NCBI GenBank assembly: GCA_963747735.1
Contig: CAVVGE010000019.1
Location: 496,001-560,000, forward strand
DNA length: 64,000 nt
Direction of reading: 5' to 3'
Source of the DNA: AP-15 sp963747735
Lineage (GTDB): Bacteria; Pseudomonadota; Alphaproteobacteria; ATCC43930; CGMCC-115725
Position 1 is the first letter of the stretch, and the number at the start of each line of letters is the position of its first letter. Position numbers and translations under genes: made by a program. The notes beneath the pieces were generated by a model. It searched no databases. It had not been told where the DNA came from and saw only the letters and a list, made by a program, of their open reading frames with translations. Below, piece after piece: positions 7,677 through 16,639 of the stretch.

Positions 7677-10509
7677 TCAGATCGCAAGCGCGGCGGCGAC
7701 GAGGTGCGCCTGCTCGTCGAGATGGCGTTTGAAGAGGCCGGTCGCCGGTGCCGCCGCCTCGGCCCGGCCGACAAAGCGCGGCCGCTTGGCGGCGATGTCG
7801 AGCCCGGCCAAGACCCGCTCGATGCGCCGGTCGAGAAAATTCCAGGCGCCCATGTTTTCCGGCTCCTCCTGGCACCAGACGATCTCGGCATTGGGCCAGC
7901 GGGCGAGCGTCTTCGCCAGCGTCTTGAACGGGAACGGGTAGAGCTGCTCGATCCGAACGAGGGCCACGCGATCGTCGCCGGCGGTCGCGCGCGCTTTCGC
8001 AGAGGTCGAAATAGACCTTGCCCGAGCACAAGACGACGCGGCGCACGTTGTCGTCGGCGGCGATCGGCTCGGTTTCGCCGATGATGCGGTGAAAGCTGGT
8101 GCCTTCGCCCATCGCGCCGAGCCGCGAGGCCGCCTCGGGCGCGCGCAGCAATGATTTCGGGGTGAAGACAACGAGCGGCTTTCTGAAGTTGCGGCGGATT
8201 TGGCGGCGCAGCACGTGAAAGTAATTGGCCGCGCTCGTCGGGTTGCAGACCTGGATGTTGTCCTCGGCGCAGAGCTGCAGATAGCGCTCGATGCGGCCCG
8301 AGGAATGCTCCGGCCCCTGGCCCTCATAGCCGTGCGGCAACAGCAGCACGAGGCCGCTCATCCTGAGCCACTTGGCTTCGCCGGCGGAGAGGAACTGGTC
8401 GATGATGACCTGGGCGCCATTGGCGAAATCGCCGAACTGCGCCTCCCACAGCACAAGGGTGGAGGGGTCGGCGGTGCTGTAGCCGTATTCGAAGCCGACC
8501 ACCGCGGCCTCGGAGAGCGGGCTGTCGATGATGTCGAATTGGGCCTGGCCGGCGCCGACATGGTTGATCGGGACCCAGCGCGCCTCGCTCTCTTGGTCGA
8601 TCAAGACGGCGTGCCGCTGCGAAAAGGTGCCGCGCCCGCTGTCCTGGCCCGAAAAGCGCACATGCGTGCCCTCGGCGCAGAGGGACGCGATCGCCAAGGC
8701 CTCGGCGGTGGCCCAATCGATGCCGTCGCCGGTCTCGACCGCCGCGCGCTTGGCATCGAGCTGGCGCGCGATCTTGGGGTTGAGGCGAAACCCTTCCGGC
8801 ACCGTTGCCAGGCCATGCCCCAGCTCGCGCAGCCGGGCGACCGGGACGCCGGTGTCGCCGCGGCGGTCGTCGTCGGGGGCGGTCGCGAGCCCGGCCCACG
8901 CACCTTCGAGCCAATCGGCCTTGTTCGGGCGATAGCTTTTGGCCGCCGCGAGCTCGGTTTCGAGGCGCTCCAGGAAATCGCTCGCCAACTGCCCGGCTTC
9001 GTCCGCGCCGACCACCCCTTCGGCGGCGAGGCGTGCTGCGTAGATTTGCCGGGTTGTCGGGTGGTCGGCTATCGCGCGGTACATCAGGGGCTGGGTGAAG
9101 GCCGGCTCGTCGCCTTCGTTGTGGCCGTGCCGGCGATAGCAGAAGAGATCGACGACCACGTCCTTCTTGAATTCTTGGCGGTATTCGACGGCGACGCGGG
9201 CGACCGTGGCGACGGCTTCGGGATCGTCGCCGTTGACGTGAAAGATCGGCGCCTGCACGGCTTTGGCGATGTCCGACGGGTAGGGGCTCGACCGCGCCGC
9301 CGAGGGTGCCGTCGTAAAGCCGATCTGGTTGTTGACGATCAAATGGACCGTCCCGCCGATCGAAAAGCCGGAGAGCTCGGACAATTCGAGCGTTTCGGCG
9401 ACAAAGCCCTGGCCGGCAAAGGCGGCGTCGCCATGCATCAGAATGCCGGCGACTTGTGCGCGATCGGCGTCGCCGCGAAGCTGCTGCTTGGCGCGTGCCT
9501 TGCCGAGGACGACCGGGTCGACGGCTTCGAGATGCGACGGGTTCGCAGCCAGCGACAGGTGCACGCTGCGCTTGCCGATGTCGCGATCACCCGAGGTGCC
9601 GAGGTGGTATTTGACGTCGCCCGAGCCGTGGACGTGGTCGGGATGCGTCGCATTCCCCTGGAATTCGGCAAAGATCGCGGCAAAGGGCTTGCCGACAAAA
9701 TTCGCGAGCACATTGAGCCGGCCGCGATGCGGCATGCCGATGACAAATTCGCGGATGCCGAGCTCGGCGCCGCGGCCGAGGATCGCTTCGAGCGCGGGCA
9801 TCAAGGATTCGGCGCCTTCGAGGCCGAACCTTTTGGTTCCGGTATAGCGGCGGTCGAGAAACCGCTCGAAGGTCTCGGCCTCGGTCAGGCTTTGCAGGAT
9901 GCGGCGCTTCTCAGCAGCGGCGAAGGCCGGCGAATTGTCGGGCTTCTCGAACCGTTCTTGGATCCAGGCGCGCTCGTCCGGCACCTGGATGTGCATGTAT
10001 TCGACGCCGACCCGCCCGCAATAGGTCCGGCGCAGCATCGCGACGATCTCGCGCAACGAGGCGCGGTCGCGGTCGAACAGGCCGGCGATAAAGATGTCGC
10101 GGTCGAGATCGGCCTCGGCAAAGCCATAGCTGCGGTAGTCGAGCTCGGGGTAGGGCCCGCGCCGGTCGAGGCCGAGCGGGTCGAGATCGGCTTCGAGATG
10201 GCCGCGCACGCGATAGGCGCGCACCAGCTGCATGGCGCGGATCGAATCGGTCGTCGCTCGGCGCAGCGTTTCGGCATCGAGCCGCCGCGGAACGCGCTAT
10301 CGTTGCCGATCGTCGGCGGGCGCGCGGTACCCAAGACGGCCCGCGCCGCTCGCCGAGCGCCGCCGGCTGCGTCGTCTCCGATCTCCGCGAAAAACCGCCG
10401 CCAGCTGTCGTCGACCGAGGCCGGGTCTTCGACAAAGCGCGCGTAGAGATCGGCAATGAACCCGGCATTGGCGCCGGTGAGAAAAGCTCGCACCGTCGAT
10501 GTTCGTCAT
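7677..10509 (-). CDS. sucA: 2-oxoglutarate dehydrogenase E1 component, three frameshifts as read
   Basis: Thiamine-diphosphate E1 that decarboxylates 2-oxoglutarate. Homology covers the whole family length (about 944 codons) but in four pieces. It starts MTNIDGASF, shifts at a run of four T (near 10488) to LTGANAGFIADLYARF, shifts again near 10280 to DAETLRRATTDSIRAMQLV, runs unbroken for most of the enzyme (including GMPHRGRLNVLANFVGKP and HVHGSGDVKYHLGTSGDRD), then shifts once more near 7995 in a GCGCGCG tract to ATAGDDRVALVRIEQLYPFP and ends at AALAI. Each break is one or two bases in a homopolymer or dinucleotide run. With sucB intact and an essential pathway involved, sequence error is the simplest explanation, although decay is not excluded. 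Confidence 0.9.
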
Positions 10510-10634
10510 CAGATGACCCTGAAATGCGTTTCCCATCTCGTCGCTCAGGCCAAAGCCTGCGGACCCGGCCGGCCTTCGATTCCAGCTTCGCCGGCAGCAC
10601 AACATAAGGAACCGATATAGGAAATCCCGCGCGA

Positions 10635-11039
10635 TTACGGCGTCGCGCGCCGCACAAAGACAGCGGGGGTGATAGTCGGGATGCCGCGGAACGGATCGAG
10701 CGCGAGCAGGTCGGCGTCGCCGCTGACGATGAGGCCGGCACGGCCGTTGACCGCCAGCTCCAAAAACTTGTCGTCCTTGGGATCGCGGCAAGCGGCGATC
10801 CGCTCTGTAATCGGCACCAGTTCGGCCGCCGTCAGCACCTCGTCCAGCCACACGAGAAAATGCTCCGGTATCAGCGGCATAAGGCGCGGCCGCGCCAGGG
10901 TAATGAGGAGCTCCTGCTCGGTGGTGCTGGATTTCAGAAGAAGGTCGCGTTCCGCGGCGAGATGGACCGCTTCGTAGGGCGGCGATCTGTCCTTTAGCGC
11001 CGCGCTGATGAAAACATTGGTATCGACGACAATTCTCAT
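10635..11039 (-). CDS. PIN-domain toxin of a type II toxin-antitoxin pair (COG1569-like)
   Basis: Predicted Mg-dependent ribonuclease of 134 residues. The N-terminus MRIVVDTNVFISAAL carries the first catalytic aspartate (D6) of the PIN fold, the centre has acidic residues in CRDPKDDKFLELAV, and the last acidic position is in IVSGDADLLAL. This pattern matches the putative toxin-antitoxin PIN family rather than classic VapC. Its start codon overlaps the stop of the upstream small gene by four bases (ATGA), the usual arrangement for antitoxin and toxin. The pair sits between sucD and sucA on the same strand, splitting the TCA block. Confidence 0.85.
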   Translation of the reverse strand: MRIVVDTNVFISAALKDRSPPYEAVHLAAERDLLLKSSTTEQELLITLARPRLMPLIPEHFLVWLDEVLTAAELVPITERIAACRDPKDDKFLELAVNGRAGLIVSGDADLLALDPFRGIPTITPAVFVRRATP

Positions 11040-11266
11040 CGAATAAGCGGCTGCGCCTCGGTGCGAGCCTCATCAATGAGCCGGTCGATGTCGTCGTCGC
11101 TCAGGCCCGCCGCGATGACGCGCCGGCGCGCCTCGCGCCGGCCGGGGATCAGCTCGTCGGGTTGGAACGTGACCGTCACGCGATCGTGCGGATCGAGACC
11201 GCGGCGCGCCAGCTCGGCGGCAACCTCGCCCACCGTCGTCTCGATCACTTCGGCTTGTCGCGACAT
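11036..11266 (-). CDS. Antitoxin partner of the PIN toxin
   Basis: Small 76-residue protein, MSRQAEVIETTVGEVAAEL onward, rich in charged residues, with a C-terminal segment (AGLSDDDIDRLIDEARTEA) that looks like the toxin-binding helix of short antitoxins. It immediately precedes and overlaps the PIN-domain gene by four bases, so the two are translationally coupled. By analogy it would neutralise the toxin and repress its own promoter. I do not recognise a specific DNA-binding fold, so the assignment rests mainly on position and size. Confidence 0.7.
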   Translation of the reverse strand: MSRQAEVIETTVGEVAAELARRGLDPHDRVTVTFQPDELIPGRREARRRVIAAGLSDDDIDRLIDEARTEAQPLIR

Positions 11267-11340
11267 GGTCCGCGCTCCTCGTTCCGGGACTTAGGCTCGC
11301 CGTGCAGAGATTGCAAACTAGGTAGAGACAAAACCGGCAC

Positions 11341-11460
11341 ACGCCATCGCTCTGGCCCCCTCTCGATGCGGCCCACCTGATCCCATACGCCAGCAACGAC
11401 CCGGAGCGAGACAAGCCCGAGAACGGGATCCTGCTCAGGCCCGATATCCACGGCGGGGCC
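11341..11460 (+). pseudogene. HNH endonuclease fragment
   Basis: A stretch on the plus strand, with no usable start codon, encodes DAAHLIPYASND followed by ENGILLRPDIHGG. This matches the conserved core of HNH_2-type nucleases, where AAHI-P is followed by NGLLLR-D-H. The sequence loses similarity on both sides, so this is a scrap of a longer gene, oriented opposite to the flanking sucD and antitoxin. The rest of the interval 11267-11512 shows nothing recognisable apart from the sucD and antitoxin flanks. Confidence 0.4.
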
Positions 11461-11512
11461 GGTGATCCACGCGGCGGAAAACGCTCCTCTGTTACGCCCT
11501 ACCTTGCGCGGA

Positions 11513-12388
11513 TCAGCCCCGCAGCACGTCGCGCATCGTGGTGCCGAGCGCGGCCGGCGAGCGGGCGACGGTGATCCCGGCGCTCCTCAAGGCTTCCATC
11601 TTGTCTTCGGCGCCGCCTTTGCCGCCGGCGATGATGGCACCCGCATGGCCCATGCGCCGGCCGGGGGGTGCGGTCGCGCCGGCGATAAACCCGACGACCG
11701 GCAGCTTGCGGCGCGCCCGCTTCAAAAAGTCCGCGCCATCCTCCTCGGCGGTGCCGCCGATCTCGCCGATCATGACGATCGCCTCGGTCTCGGGGTCGGC
11801 GAGAAACATCTCTAGCACTTCGACAAAATTGGTGCCGTTGACCGGATCGCCGCCGATGCCGACGCAGCTCGATTGGCCGAGGCCCACGGCACTCGTCTGC
11901 GCCACCGCCTCATAGGTCAGCGTGCCGGAACGCGAGACGATGCCGACCTTGCCGCGGCGGTGGATGTGACCCGGCATGATACCGATCTTGCATTCGTCGG
12001 GGGTGATGACGCCAGGGCAGTTCGGCCCGATCAGGCGCGTCTTGCCGCCGGCGAGGGCGCGTTTGACCGCGACCATATCGACGACCGGAATGCCCTCGGT
12101 GATGCAGATGACGAGCGGGATCTCGGCATCGGCCGCTTCGAGGATCGCATCGGCGGCAAAGGGCGGCGGCACATAAATGACGCTGACGTCGCAATGGGTC
12201 TCAGCGACCGCCGCCTTGACCGTGTCGAACACCGGCAGGTCGAGATGGCGCGTGCCGCCCTTTCCCGGTGTGACGCCGCCGACCATCTTGGTGCCGTAGG
12301 CGATCGCCTGCTCCGAGTGAAAGGTGCCTTGCGCGCCGGTAAACCCCTGGCACAGGACGCGGGTCGCGGCATTGACGAGGATCGACAT
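11513..12388 (-). CDS. sucD: Succinyl-CoA synthetase alpha subunit
   Basis: Alpha subunit (291 residues) of succinate-CoA ligase, converting succinyl-CoA to succinate with formation of ATP or GTP. Visible features are the CoA-binding N-terminus (MSILVNAATRVLCQGFTG, then GGVTPGKGGTRHLDLPVFDT), the ligase centre GPNCPGVITPDECKIGIMPG and the phosphohistidine loop RMGHAGAIIAGGKGGAEDKM. The start overlaps the sucC stop by one base (TGATG), so the pair is coupled. It ends about 250 bases before the antitoxin gene that separates it from sucA. Confidence 0.96.
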   Translation of the reverse strand: MSILVNAATRVLCQGFTGAQGTFHSEQAIAYGTKMVGGVTPGKGGTRHLDLPVFDTVKAAVAETHCDVSVIYVPPPFAADAILEAADAEIPLVICITEGIPVVDMVAVKRALAGGKTRLIGPNCPGVITPDECKIGIMPGHIHRRGKVGIVSRSGTLTYEAVAQTSAVGLGQSSCVGIGGDPVNGTNFVEVLEMFLADPETEAIVMIGEIGGTAEEDGADFLKRARRKLPVVGFIAGATAPPGRRMGHAGAIIAGGKGGAEDKMEALRSAGITVARSPAALGTTMRDVLRG

Positions 12389-13557
12389 CAGCGCGCCTCC
12401 GCGACCGCGGCCACGACTTTTTGCGCGGCGTCGCCCAAATCCTCGGCGGCGACGATCGGCAGCCCCGATTGCTGCAGGATCTTTTTGCCGAGATCGACAT
12501 TGGTGCCGGCGAGGCGCACGACCAGCGGCACGTGCAGATTGACCTCGCGCGCCGCGGCGACCACCCCCTCGGCGATCACGTCGCAGCGCATGATGCCGCC
12601 AAAGATGTTGACGAGGATGCCTTCGACATTGGGGTCGCTGAGGATCAGCTTGAACGCGGTGGCCACACGCTCGCGCGTCGCCCCGCCGCCGACATCGAGA
12701 AAATTGGCGGGGCTGCCGCCATGCAGCTTGATGATGTCCATCGTCGCCATGGCGAGCCCGGCGCCGTTGACCATGCAGCCGATATTGCCGTCGAGCTTGA
12801 CGTAGCTGAGCGCGTGCTTGCCGGCCTCGACCTCGGTCGGGTCCTCCTCGTCCTCGTCGCGCAAGGCGGCGATGTCGGGGTGGCGGAAGAGCGCGTTGTC
12901 GTCGAAGGAAAGCTTGGCGTCGAGCGCGACGAGGCTGCCGGCCTTGGTCACGACCAGCGGGTTGATCTCGGCGATCGAGGCGTCGAGCTCGACAAAGGCG
13001 CGGTAGAGGGCGGTGATGAACTTGACGGCGACACCGATTTGAGCGCCTTCGAGACCGAGGCCAAAGGCGATGTTGCGGGCGTGGAACGGCTCGATCCCGC
13101 TCGCCGGGTCGATCGCCGCCTTCAAGATTTTTTCGGGCGAATGGGCTGCGACCTCCTCGATCTCGACCCCCCCTTCGGTCGAGGCGATCAGCGTGATGCG
13201 GCCGGTGTCGCGGTCGATCAGCACGCCGAGATAGAGCTCGCGTGCGATGTCGCAGCCCTCCTCGACATAGACGCGCTTGACCTCGCGGCCCTGGGGCCCG
13301 GTCTGATGGGTGACGAGGTTATGGCCGAGCAGCGCCTGCGCCGCCGCCCGGGCCTCGTCCTCGGAGCGCACGATTTTGACGCCGCCCGCCTTGCCGCGCC
13401 CGCCGGCATGGATCTGCGCCTTGACGACCCAGACCCCGCCACCGAGCCGGCGCGCCACCTCGACCGCCTCGGCTGCGGTGTAGGCGATCCCGCCGCGCGG
13501 CACCGCCACGCCAAATTTCGCCAACAGGTCCTTCGCCTGGTATTCGTGGATGTTCAT
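12388..13557 (-). CDS. sucC: Succinyl-CoA synthetase beta subunit
   Basis: Beta subunit (389 residues) of succinate-CoA ligase. It begins MNIHEYQAKDLLAKFGVAVP, the standard start of the ATP-grasp nucleotide-binding domain, with WVVKAQIHAGGRGKAGGVK following. The C-terminal ligase/CoA half contains GNIGCMVNGAGLAMATMDII and ILVNIFGGIMRCDVIAEGVV. Length and motifs are standard. It lies four bases downstream of the mdh stop codon, giving the order mdh-sucC-sucD that is common in alphaproteobacteria. Confidence 0.96.
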   Translation of the reverse strand: MNIHEYQAKDLLAKFGVAVPRGGIAYTAAEAVEVARRLGGGVWVVKAQIHAGGRGKAGGVKIVRSEDEARAAAQALLGHNLVTHQTGPQGREVKRVYVEEGCDIARELYLGVLIDRDTGRITLIASTEGGVEIEEVAAHSPEKILKAAIDPASGIEPFHARNIAFGLGLEGAQIGVAVKFITALYRAFVELDASIAEINPLVVTKAGSLVALDAKLSFDDNALFRHPDIAALRDEDEEDPTEVEAGKHALSYVKLDGNIGCMVNGAGLAMATMDIIKLHGGSPANFLDVGGGATRERVATAFKLILSDPNVEGILVNIFGGIMRCDVIAEGVVAAAREVNLHVPLVVRLAGTNVDLGKKILQQSGLPIVAAEDLGDAAQKVVAAVAEAR

Positions 13558-13561
13558 CGGA

Positions 13562-14521
13562 CTAGCCCAGGACGTTCATCGACTTGACGACCTCGATCAA
13601 TTCGCGCACGGCGGCGACTGAGTTGTCGAAGGCCGCCTGCTCGTCGCGGTCGAGCGCGATCTCGACGATGCGCTCGACGCCGCCGGCGCCGATCACCACC
13701 GGGACGCCGACATAGACGCCATCGACCCCGTATTGCCCGCGCAGCAGTGCCGCGGCAGGCAATACCCGCTTTTTGTCGCGCAGATAGGATTCGGCCATCG
13801 CGATCGCCGAGCTCGCCGGCGCGTAAAAGGCGGAGCCGGTCTTGAGCAAGCCGACGATCTCGGCACCGCCGTCGCGGGTGCGCTGGACGATCCGATCGAG
13901 CCGCTCCTGCGTCGTCCAGCCCATCTTGACGAGGTCGGGGAGCGGGATGCCGGCGACCGTCGAATAGCGAGTGAGCGGCACCATCGTGTCGCCATGGCCG
14001 CCGAGGACAAAGGCGCTGACATCCTCGACCGACACCTTCAGCTCCTCGGCGAGGAAATAGCGGAAACGGGCGCTGTCGAGCACCCCGGCCATGCCGACCA
14101 CGCGCTCGGCCGGCAAGCCGCACGCCTCGCGCATGACCCAAACCATGACGTCGAGCGGGTTGGTGATGGTGATGACAAAGGCGTCGGGACAATGCTGCTT
14201 GATTGCCGCCCCCACGGTGGCGACGATCTTGGCGTTGGTGCCGATCAGGTCGTCGCGGCTCATGCCCGGCCGGCGGGCGATGCCGGCGGTGACGATGACG
14301 ATATCGGCGCCCTTGATGTCGGCATAGTCGTTCGAGCCTTGCACGACGGCATCGTAGCCCTCGATCGTCGAGCCTTGGACGATGTCGAGCGCCTTCCCCT
14401 GCGGCATCCCCTCGACCACGTCGGCAAGGACGATATCGCCGAGCTCCTTCAGACCCGCGAGCAAAGCAATGGTGCCGCCGACCTGCCCGGCGCCGATCAG
14501 CGCGATCTTGTTGCGTGCCAT
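13562..14521 (-). CDS. mdh: Malate dehydrogenase (LDH-like type)
   Basis: NAD-dependent oxidation of malate to oxaloacetate. The 319-residue protein starts MARNKIALIGAGQVGGTIA, the NAD-binding glycine motif; an upstream in-frame start giving MHKRRGVS is possible but adds residues without homology. The substrate loop ARRPGMSRDDLIGTNAKIV has the arginines expected for a malate enzyme rather than lactate dehydrogenase, and the catalytic His is in VLGGHGDTMVPLTRYS. It is the first gene of the minus-strand TCA block. The 265 bases upstream, shared with the divergent prepilin-like gene, should hold both promoters, but I could not place them. Confidence 0.95.
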   Translation of the reverse strand: MARNKIALIGAGQVGGTIALLAGLKELGDIVLADVVEGMPQGKALDIVQGSTIEGYDAVVQGSNDYADIKGADIVIVTAGIARRPGMSRDDLIGTNAKIVATVGAAIKQHCPDAFVITITNPLDVMVWVMREACGLPAERVVGMAGVLDSARFRYFLAEELKVSVEDVSAFVLGGHGDTMVPLTRYSTVAGIPLPDLVKMGWTTQERLDRIVQRTRDGGAEIVGLLKTGSAFYAPASSAIAMAESYLRDKKRVLPAAALLRGQYGVDGVYVGVPVVIGAGGVERIVEIALDRDEQAAFDNSVAAVRELIEVVKSMNVLG

Positions 14522-14786
14522 GGAAACGCCTCGTCGTTTGTGCATACCGGGGGCGGCGCGGAGCGGCGGCGCCGAGCGGGCCGCGTCTTAACCCGAATCG
14601 AGGAATCGGGCAAGCCGGCGAGGCCCTCCGACAGTTCTTCCATTCGGCCCCGGCCACGGTCAACCGGCCAAGACCCTTGATCGCGCTTCCGGGGCCGGCT
14701 ATCGTCTATGCAGCACCTATCCCGGTTGGCGGTGGTGCAACCGACTGTTTTTGAGGCGGTTGCGCGTTGCGCACAGGAGGCAGGCG

Positions 14787-15269
14787 ATGAAGCCATCAGC
14801 CGCAATTCGAGGGCAGGCCGGGTTCACCCTGATCGAGCTCCTGGTGGTGATCGCGATCATCGCGATCCTGATCGGTCTGCTCCTCCCCGCCGTGCAGAAG
14901 GTCCGGGACGCGGCCGAGGCGATGCAGCAGGACCCTGTGCTGGCGCCGATCGGAGCGAGCCTCAGCCGCTTTGCCGACGGGTCGGTAAGTATCCAGCGGG
15001 ACATGTCGCAGCTCGGCGTTGACGCAGCCAACAGTGGAGAAAAAGGCAATTTCGATCCGATGGTTTTGCAAAACTTGTGTGAGGATATTCTTAATAACGA
15101 TGCCACCGCGGCGGGGCTGTTGAAGCAAATCACAACTAAGCTCGCGCAGAAAGGGCTGACCACCACCGAACGCTCGCTTCTGGTTAAATCGCAGAGTGCC
15201 CTGAAAGCCTGGCAAGGCGGCACCGCGCAACTGAAGACCGTCCTATCAAAAGTGGCAAAGTGTTCATAA
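14787..15269 (+). CDS. Orphan prepilin-like protein with type IV N-methylation motif
   Basis: A 160-residue protein with a class III prepilin N-terminus: a short leader ending in G, then FTLIELLVVIAIIAILIGLL with Glu at position 5 of the mature protein. The following LLPAVQKVRDAAEAMQQ resembles the DUF1559-type prepilins abundant in Planctomycetes. The start is the ATG preceded by CAGGAGG. The rest of the protein is small, helical and not recognised. No prepilin peptidase, pilus or type II secretion gene is nearby. The last third (about 15030-15260) is clearly less GC-rich than its surroundings, which fits acquisition by transfer. Confidence 0.75.
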   Translation: MKPSAAIRGQAGFTLIELLVVIAIIAILIGLLLPAVQKVRDAAEAMQQDPVLAPIGASLSRFADGSVSIQRDMSQLGVDAANSGEKGNFDPMVLQNLCEDILNNDATAAGLLKQITTKLAQKGLTTTERSLLVKSQSALKAWQGGTAQLKTVLSKVAKCS

Positions 15270-15489
15270 GCCGTAGGTTTTGGCGGCAACGCCACTTTTA
15301 GCTCGGGCATCGCGGCAGCAGAGTTCGCTGCCCGGGCGAGGCAGCACCGACGGGTTGACGCGGGCGCCGAAACGGCGATCCTGCGCCGCGCCGGTTACCG
15401 CGGAGAATTTATTCGCGATGCCTGTCATCAGCCGTTCCCGCTCGGCCGGAACCGGGCGCTCCGGGGTGTGGTGGCGGCGAGGCTGAGCG

Positions 15490-16020
15490 TTGGCGTTAGA
15501 CCCGCTGATCGAGGCGCTGACGCGCAGTGAAAACGGAGCCTGGGAGGCGTTTGTCAGGCGCTACGCCGGGCTCATCGTCGCCGCGGTGCGCACGATTGCA
15601 CGCGAGCCGGGGGAGGTCGAGGACCTGACCCAAGAGGTTTTTCTGCGGCTGTGCAAATACGATTTCCGGTTGTTGAAAAGCTACGACCCGGCGCGCGCCG
15701 GAATGTCGACCTGGATCACGATCGTCGCCCGCAGCACCGCGCGCGACGCAATGCGCCGGCATCGGCCGGTGGCGGTGCCGATCGAGGCGGTGCCCGAGGG
15801 GCTGCTCGCCGTCGATCCGGTCGAGCCGGTGCGCAAATTGAAGCTGCCGGAAGCCTTGCTGTCGCCGCGGCAGCGCGAGATCCTGGCGATGCTATACGAT
15901 CGTGACATGGAAGTGGCCGAGATCGCCGCGAGCTTGGGGATCGATCGGCAAACGGTGCGCAGCGCCCATCACAAGGCGATGCTCAAGCTGCGCGCCCATT
16001 TCAGGGAGGACGCCGGATGA
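15490..16020 (+). CDS. ECF-type RNA polymerase sigma factor
   Basis: Alternative sigma factor of 176 residues with regions 2 and 4. Region 2 is seen as AFVRRYAGLIVAAVRTI and DLTQEVFLRLCKYDFRLL, continuing to STWITIVARSTARDAMRRH. Region 4 is LLSPRQREILAMLYDRDMEV followed by the helix-turn-helix AEIAASLGIDRQTVRSAHHK. The start is a TTG (MALDPLIEAL); no better in-frame start was found. It heads a short run with a membrane anti-sigma-like protein and a periplasmic sensor-like protein, suggesting it answers an envelope signal. Confidence 0.9.
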   Translation: MALDPLIEALTRSENGAWEAFVRRYAGLIVAAVRTIAREPGEVEDLTQEVFLRLCKYDFRLLKSYDPARAGMSTWITIVARSTARDAMRRHRPVAVPIEAVPEGLLAVDPVEPVRKLKLPEALLSPRQREILAMLYDRDMEVAEIAASLGIDRQTVRSAHHKAMLKLRAHFREDAG

Positions 16021-16087
16021 AGGCCGCGAGAACCAAGAAGTTGCGGGGATGCCGGCGCCGGGGGCGGCGTAGGATTTGAGTCAAGAC

Positions 16088-16639
16088 ATGCGCAAGGCTC
16101 CCGAGGACATCGCAGAAAGAGCGGCGCGGCTGGCCGGCCGTGCGCTGTGGCGGCGCAGCTCCATCGCCGATGCGCCCGAGGACGAGGAAGGGCGTCTGCT
16201 CGACCTCGCCGGCTTTGCCGACGGGCTGCTCGACCCCGATGAGCGTGAAAGGGTGGCGGCTCGGCTCGCGGCCGATCCGCCGGCGGCCGCCGATGTCGCG
16301 GCGGCGCGGGCGCTGGCAAGCGGAATCGGCGCGTCGCCCGAAGGAATAGAGCGCATCGTCGCGCGCGCTGTTGCGCTGGGTCCCGCGGCGAACGCCAAGA
16401 GCGGGCTTGTGTCGGCTTTTGCCGGCGCGACGCGGCGCGGCCGCTTTCGTGGCGTAGCGCAATGGGGCAGCCTTGCTGCGGCGGTGGCGTTCGCCTGCTG
16501 GCTCGGCTTTGCCATGGGCAGCGGCGCGTCTTTGGCTTTGAGCCAGCAGCACCAGGACGGCGACGGTGCGTTCCTGCCCGAGCTGTTCGACCCCGCCTCC
16601 GGGTTTTTGCGCGAGCCCGGCGAGGATTCACGCACGTGA
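16088..16639 (+). CDS. Anti-sigma-factor-like membrane protein
   Basis: About 183 residues. An N-terminal cytoplasmic part (EEGRLLDLAGFADGLLDPDE resembles the start of zinc-finger-less anti-sigma domains) is followed by one transmembrane helix, SLAAAVAFACWLGFAMGSGA, and a short periplasmic tail. It lies directly after the ECF sigma gene and overlaps the next gene by four bases (GTGA), so a sigma/anti-sigma role is inferred from context. A TTG start 12 bases upstream is also possible. No HxxxCxxC zinc motif is present. Confidence 0.7.
   Translation: MRKAPEDIAERAARLAGRALWRRSSIADAPEDEEGRLLDLAGFADGLLDPDERERVAARLAADPPAAADVAAARALASGIGASPEGIERIVARAVALGPAANAKSGLVSAFAGATRRGRFRGVAQWGSLAAAVAFACWLGFAMGSGASLALSQQHQDGDGAFLPELFDPASGFLREPGEDSRT

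Noticed and set aside
8200..10446. A plus-strand open frame of about 750 codons opposite sucA
   Set aside because: Lacks any recognisable motif and mirrors sucA, whose homology is continuous apart from three indels.
13733..14680. Plus-strand open frame opposite mdh
   Set aside because: Composition and lack of similarity identify it as a shadow of mdh.
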